Shown here one piece after another: positions 7,475-9,541 of a stretch of 9,541 bases of DNA (its first letter is position 1; each line of letters starts with the position of its first letter). Under the pieces are notes generated by a model that did no database searches, had not been told where the DNA came from, and saw only the letters and a list, made by a program, of their open reading frames with translations. The stretch is taken from contig VGIE01000062.1 in NCBI GenBank assembly GCA_016867955.1, positions 1 through 9,541 of the forward strand. Reading direction: 5' to 3'. Both the position numbers and the translations under genes were made by a program. This DNA is from Betaproteobacteria bacterium. GTDB lineage: Bacteria > Pseudomonadota > Gammaproteobacteria > Burkholderiales > SG8-39.

Positions 7475-8143
7475 TTACCGGATCGCCTCCTCCACGCCGT
7501 CGAGGTACTCGCCCAGCACCGTGTCGAAGAACCGGTTCAGCTCCGGATAGAAGGCCGATTCCACGCGGACGAATCCGCGCATGCCTTCGCACTCGCCCTG
7601 CTCGCAGTGCCAGACCACGTGGCTGATGGCGAGGCCGCCGGCGGTCTCGTCGTCGTCGCGCCCGGCGGTGTTGATCAGGGCGATCAGCTCGCCCAGGGTC
7701 AGGGGCCTGGCCGAATGCTGCTGCGTGAGCTGGTAGTCGGTTTCGTATTCGTCGACCACGAGGTAGGCGATGCCGCCGGCGCTGCCATGGCCCCGGCGGG
7801 CGCGCACGCTGATGACGTCTCCGGTGACGGAGGCGAGCACCACCCGCGCGATTTCGATGTCCTGCGCGCCCATGGGCGGGAGGTATTCTCCGCTCATCAG
7901 GCCCGGGTGCACCGATGAGAGAAGTCTGCGTGTGTCGGGGTCGAGCGTGGGGTCGGTGAGCCATTCGCCCCACACCAGGGGGTTGAAATCCCCGGATGCG
8001 AGTCGCGCTTCGACGTCCCGCCGGCGGTGCTCGCCGCTGATCGACGAGAGGATGATGGTTTTCGGGTCGACGTCTTCGAAGTAGCTCGCGGGACGGAAGT
8101 CGTAGTCGAAGCCCGCCGGGCGGCGGTTGATGAGGTCGGTCAT
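7475..8143 (-). CDS. Conserved-looking protein of unknown function, 222 residues
   Basis: This soluble, acidic protein has no signal peptide or membrane helix. It begins MTDLINRRPAGFDYDFRP and has recognisable blocks: ILSSISGEHRRRDVEARLASGD (31-52), SSVHPGLMSGEYLPPMG (76-92), IEIARVVLASVTGDVISVRARRG (96-118), then YLVVDEYETDY and RPLTLGELIALI (146-157), and a C-terminal helical part ending YLDGVEEAIR. I have the impression of a widespread proteobacterial hypothetical family with this N-terminus and the HPxxMxGEYLP block, but I cannot name a domain or function. ATG 8143 is chosen over the upstream frame start because AGGAG lies six bases before it and conservation appears to start there. It follows the 113-residue gene by 110 bases and precedes leader copy A. 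Confidence 0.8.
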   Translation of the reverse strand: MTDLINRRPAGFDYDFRPASYFEDVDPKTIILSSISGEHRRRDVEARLASGDFNPLVWGEWLTDPTLDPDTRRLLSSVHPGLMSGEYLPPMGAQDIEIARVVLASVTGDVISVRARRGHGSAGGIAYLVVDEYETDYQLTQQHSARPLTLGELIALINTAGRDDDETAGGLAISHVVWHCEQGECEGMRGFVRVESAFYPELNRFFDTVLGEYLDGVEEAIR

Positions 8144-8166
8144 GGCAATCTCCTGTTTAGCGGGTT

Positions 8167-8179
8167 CGGAAGAATTCCG
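8167..8179 (-). promoter_or_regulatory. Short inverted repeat upstream of the 222-residue gene
   Basis: CGGAA and TTCCG arms flank GAA, 24 bases before the start codon and just upstream of the ribosome site. It could be an operator or a small leader hairpin; it has no poly-U tract, so it is not a terminator. The call rests on symmetry and position only. Confidence 0.2.
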
Positions 8180-8253
8180 GGGCCGCAATCTGGCTTACAA
8201 ATCCCCCGGCCCGTTCGGAGTCGCCTCCCGGTGGGCCAGCCTTGGATGCTGCG

Positions 8254-8595
8254 CTAGTAGAACAGGGTCGCGGGGATGCGCAATTGCTCCTGCTCCTTGC
8301 CCTTGGGGGTTGTCACGCGCCGGGCGGCAGCGCGGCCGGCTCGTCTCCCCGGATCCAGTCCGCGGATGGGTTGCAAGCGGTTCTCGGGCACCGGGCCGGT
8401 CGTGTCACGGTACTGCTTGCCGCGCAAGGCCCAGGTCATCGGCCGTGGGCTGGCGACGATCCACACCCTGCCCTGGCCCTTGAACACGAATTTCCCGGAT
8501 CCGTCATCGAGCCTCAGTATGCGCACGATGTTGCCGAGGTTGTCGCTGATCTGCGCATTGATGACGATCGCGAGGTCGCCAGGTTTGCATTTCAT
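8254..8595 (-). CDS. Small basic protein of unknown function with KOW/SH3-like start, 113 residues
   Basis: The N-terminus MKCKPGDLAIVINAQISDNLGNIVRIL has the turn and strand pattern of small KOW or SH3-like barrels, and WIVASPRPMTW, RDTTGPVPENRLQPIRGLD continues the same compact beta style. The C-terminal 35 residues are basic and probably disordered. No catalytic motif is visible. A nucleic-acid or protein-binding role would fit the fold impression but is a guess. The start at 8595 has a run of six G six bases upstream and overlaps the stop of the preceding ORF (ATGA, 8592-8595), so translation is likely coupled. The frame is open further upstream to 8751 without support. Confidence 0.72.
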   Translation of the reverse strand: MKCKPGDLAIVINAQISDNLGNIVRILRLDDGSGKFVFKGQGRVWIVASPRPMTWALRGKQYRDTTGPVPENRLQPIRGLDPGRRAGRAAARRVTTPKGKEQEQLRIPATLFY

Positions 8596-8843
8596 CGTGT
8601 TCCCCCCTTTCTTTTGTTGCTGCCGGTCCGGCGTTGCGTGCCGCCATTGTGGCCAAGGGTGTGGCTCATGGGGTGAGCCATGGGCTGATGGAGTTCGACC
8701 CCGGGGCATGTCGCGCGGGGAAGGAGCGGGTTGAGGAGGGTGTTGACCCATTGCGGCAGCTGCGCGAGGTGGCGCTCGTCCCCGGGCAGGTCGGGCGGCG
8801 CGAGGCGCAGGGACTTTTCGTATCGGGCGGGATGGTCATGCAT
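8592..8843 (-). CDS. Small protein of unknown function behind duplicated leader, 83 residues
   Basis: The start at 8843 lies directly at the end of leader copy B, which supplies GGAGG four bases upstream. The stop overlaps the start of the 113-residue gene by ATGA. The first half (KSLRLAPPDLPGDERHLAQLPQWVNTLLNPLL) looks like a genuine small protein with one amphipathic helix. The second half is low-complexity, rich in His, Pro and Met, and is partly encoded by the 17-bp repeat at 8663-8679, which may have been inserted into it. No family is recognised. Both ends being placed by translation signals is the main argument that it is expressed. Confidence 0.55.
   Translation of the reverse strand: MHDHPARYEKSLRLAPPDLPGDERHLAQLPQWVNTLLNPLLPRATCPGVELHQPMAHPMSHTLGHNGGTQRRTGSNKRKGGTR
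8663..8679. repeat. 17-bp palindromic repeat, copy 1
   Basis: GGCTCATGGGGTGAGCC has six-base inverted arms around a five-base loop; one more flanking pair extends the stem here. An identical 17-base copy lies at 8978-8994, 315 bases away. This copy is inside the reading frame of the 83-residue ORF. Confidence 0.75.
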
Positions 8844-8933
8844 GAGGCCTCCGTGGGTTCGCGTGAGTCGGCCGGTGGCCGACCCCGGTGGAGGCCTGCC
8901 AGCGCTTTAGCGGCATTTATGAGTCGCCCGCAA
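8841..8933 (-). repeat. Duplicated 93-bp leader, copy B (before the ORF starting at 8843)
   Basis: This is the second copy of 7379-7471. In the transcript, AGGCCTCC (8890-8897) is perfectly complementary over eight bases to GGAGGCCT (8845-8852), which contains the Shine-Dalgarno. The two segments enclose an inner hairpin with seven-base arms (8867-8873 and 8877-8883). The predicted fold would therefore hide the ribosome site of the ORF at 8843. A CGCT/AGCG mini-hairpin is at 8903-8912. The leader lies just downstream of the promoter-like element at 8961-8966. Confidence 0.85.
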
Positions 8934-8960
8934 GTTGTTGCTTAAATCGGCGACGGAACC

Positions 8961-8966
8961 AGTATA
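8961..8966 (-). promoter_or_regulatory. -10-like element for the minus-strand unknown-gene cluster
   Basis: On the minus strand the hexamer reads TATACT (five of six to consensus) in an AT-richer island. Transcription from about 8954 would give a leader of about 110 bases containing all of repeat copy B before the start codon at 8843. No convincing -35 hexamer lies 16-18 bases upstream, so activation by another protein or a false hit are both possible. Confidence 0.35.
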
Positions 8967-8977
8967 CCCGCGATGCA

Positions 8978-8994
8978 GGCTCATGGGGTGAGCC
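8978..8994. repeat. 17-bp palindromic repeat, copy 2
   Basis: Identical to 8663-8679. It overlaps the first seven bases of the 26-bp repeat at 8988-9013, and lies just downstream (in minus-strand sense) of the GNAT remnant, between its stop codon and the -10-like element. Confidence 0.75.
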
Positions 8995-9013
8995 CGGGCG
9001 GGTCAGGCCTTCA
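8988..9013. repeat. 26-bp direct repeat, copy 1
   Basis: The sequence GTGAGCCCGGG, a variable base, GGGTCAG, then CCTTCA after another variable base matches 9192-9217 at 24 of 26 positions. It contains the stop codon of the GNAT remnant. The core TGAGCCC/GGGTCA is itself a bulged inverted repeat. Confidence 0.7.
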
Positions 9014-9206
9014 GGTGCGCGAGGCGCAGCATCAGCGTCATCGGGTGCGTCGGCGAGGGCTGGAAACCGTAATGTTCATGGAACTGCCGCGCCTTTTTGT
9101 GGAGGGCGTGCACGAGAAGGGCCCGCACGCCGGCGTTCTGCGACACGGCCACCGCGCGATTGACGGCGTCCTGCAGCAGGGCCGCGCCTGCGTGAGCCCG
9201 GGTGGG
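9003..9206 (-). pseudogene. 3' remnant of a GNAT acetyltransferase (TacT/AtaT-like toxin type)
   Basis: The minus strand encodes about 67 residues: HAGAALLQDAVNRAVAVS, then NAGVRALLVHALHKKARQF, HEHYGFQPSPTHPMTLMLRL and the end AHLKA. This is the second half of a GNAT domain: the end of acetyl-CoA motif A (GAALLQDAV), then the strand and the Tyr-Gly-Phe segment of motif B. The FQPSPTHPMTLMLRL ending is typical of GNAT toxins of DUF1778-paired modules, which acetylate aminoacyl-tRNA. The N-terminal half is missing. In-frame TGA at 9207-9209 closes the frame and no ATG is available, so it is not expressed as an enzyme. The homology starts right where the 26-bp repeat copy 2 ends. No DUF1778 antitoxin gene is present. 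Confidence 0.7.
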
Positions 9207-9217
9207 TCAGCCCTTCA
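9192..9217. repeat. 26-bp direct repeat, copy 2
   Basis: Second copy of 8988-9013, offset by 204 bases and differing at two positions. It holds the stop codon of the alcohol dehydrogenase gene (9215-9217) at one edge and abuts the broken 5' edge of the GNAT remnant at the other. Confidence 0.7.
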
Positions 9218-9541
9218 ACCCCAGGGATCCACCACCACCTTGCATTGATCGGCCGGCCGGCGCAGCGCTTCGAATGCCTGCGGCAGCGCGTCCATGCCCA
9301 CCACGTCGGTCAGCATCGCGCGCGGCTCCACGGTGCCCACTGTGTCAGCCGTACCCACGGTGCCAACCGTGCCTTTCGCCAGCACGTCCGCCGCCACTTC
9401 GAAATCCCGCCGCGTCCAGCCCATCGGGAACTTGAAGGTCAGCTCCTTGCGGCTCGCCATCGCGGGGGTGATCGCATCCGCGGCCATGCAGAAGCCGAGC
9501 GCCACCACCGTGGCTCCCATGCGGGCGTGCGCCATCGCGGC
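9215..9541 (-). CDS. C-terminal part of a zinc-type (MDR) alcohol dehydrogenase, 5' end outside window
   Basis: The frame is open to the right edge; 108 C-terminal residues are visible. GATVVALGFCMAADAITP is the last strand of the nucleotide-binding domain, and KELTFKFPMGWTRRDFEVAADVLA, then MLTDVVGMDALPQAFEALRRP and CKVVVDPWG are the usual closing segments of medium-chain Zn-dependent alcohol or butanediol dehydrogenases. These use NAD(P) to oxidise alcohols; the substrate and the catalytic zinc ligands lie outside the window. Between DVLA and EPRAML, where relatives have a short segment, there is a low-complexity run GTVGTVGTADTVGTV encoded by five tandem 9-bp units. The reading frame is intact. 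It ends in TGA at 9215-9217. Confidence 0.85.
   Translation of the reverse strand, partial: AAMAHARMGATVVALGFCMAADAITPAMASRKELTFKFPMGWTRRDFEVAADVLAKGTVGTVGTADTVGTVEPRAMLTDVVGMDALPQAFEALRRPADQCKVVVDPWG
9329..9373 (-). repeat. Five tandem 9-bp units inside the alcohol dehydrogenase gene
   Basis: In coding sense the units are GGCACGGTT, GGCACCGTG, GGTACGGCT, GACACAGTG and GGCACCGTG, encoding Gly-Thr-Val with variants Gly-Thr-Ala and Asp-Thr-Val. The unit length is a multiple of three, so copy-number change would keep the frame. The units have diverged, so the array is not freshly made. Confidence 0.8.

Noticed and set aside
8165..8215. tRNA fragment or attachment site
   Set aside because: The minus strand has a word resembling the anticodon region of a threonine tRNA, but the anticodon stem does not pair and no T-arm or acceptor stem can be formed.

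Overview
The window is GC-rich proteobacterial DNA with strong G/C third-position bias. It carries a Bug/TctC-type periplasmic binding protein, a family greatly expanded in Burkholderiales and relatives, and a DUF3830 protein. A betaproteobacterial origin is therefore the best guess; this is inference, and no marker gene settles it. There are no rRNA or tRNA genes, CRISPR arrays, transposases or integrases that I can support.

Left part (1-2063): the 3' end of a membrane protein, a doubtful 72-residue ORF and a DUF3830 protein run on the plus strand. They converge on a minus-strand solute-binding protein of the iron(III)/COG1840 type. No permease or ATPase genes lie in the window, so both binding proteins present are orphans here.

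Middle part (2064-5701): a divergent intergenic region of 384 bases holds two AT-rich palindromes and a near-perfect FNR/DNR-type box, 14 bases long, placed at class II promoter spacing. It precedes an unusual protein in which a truncated NarX/PilJ-type nitrate-sensor module (one membrane helix plus P-box) is joined by a Pro/Ala linker to a cytochrome b5-like domain predicted to be periplasmic. Next come a ribbon-helix-helix antitoxin and a RelE/ParE-type toxin. The toxin stop codon overlaps the start of recQ (ATGA), so the toxin-antitoxin pair and the helicase probably form one transcription unit.

Right part (5702-9541): a plus-strand Bug-family binding protein is followed by a minus-strand accessory block. 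In the direction of transcription this block contains: the 3' end of a zinc-type alcohol dehydrogenase carrying five tandem 9-bp units; a decapitated GNAT acetyltransferase remnant between two copies of a 26-bp repeat; a promoter-like -10 element; and four ORFs of unknown function (83, 113, 222 and about 178 residues). The first and last of these ORFs are each preceded by the same 93-bp leader (86/93 identical), which ends exactly at the start codon. The leader carries the Shine-Dalgarno sequence, an internal hairpin, and a segment complementary to the Shine-Dalgarno.

The most interesting items are the duplicated Shine-Dalgarno-sequestering leader with its cluster of unknown genes, and the FNR-type promoter in front of the sensor-cytochrome b5 fusion.
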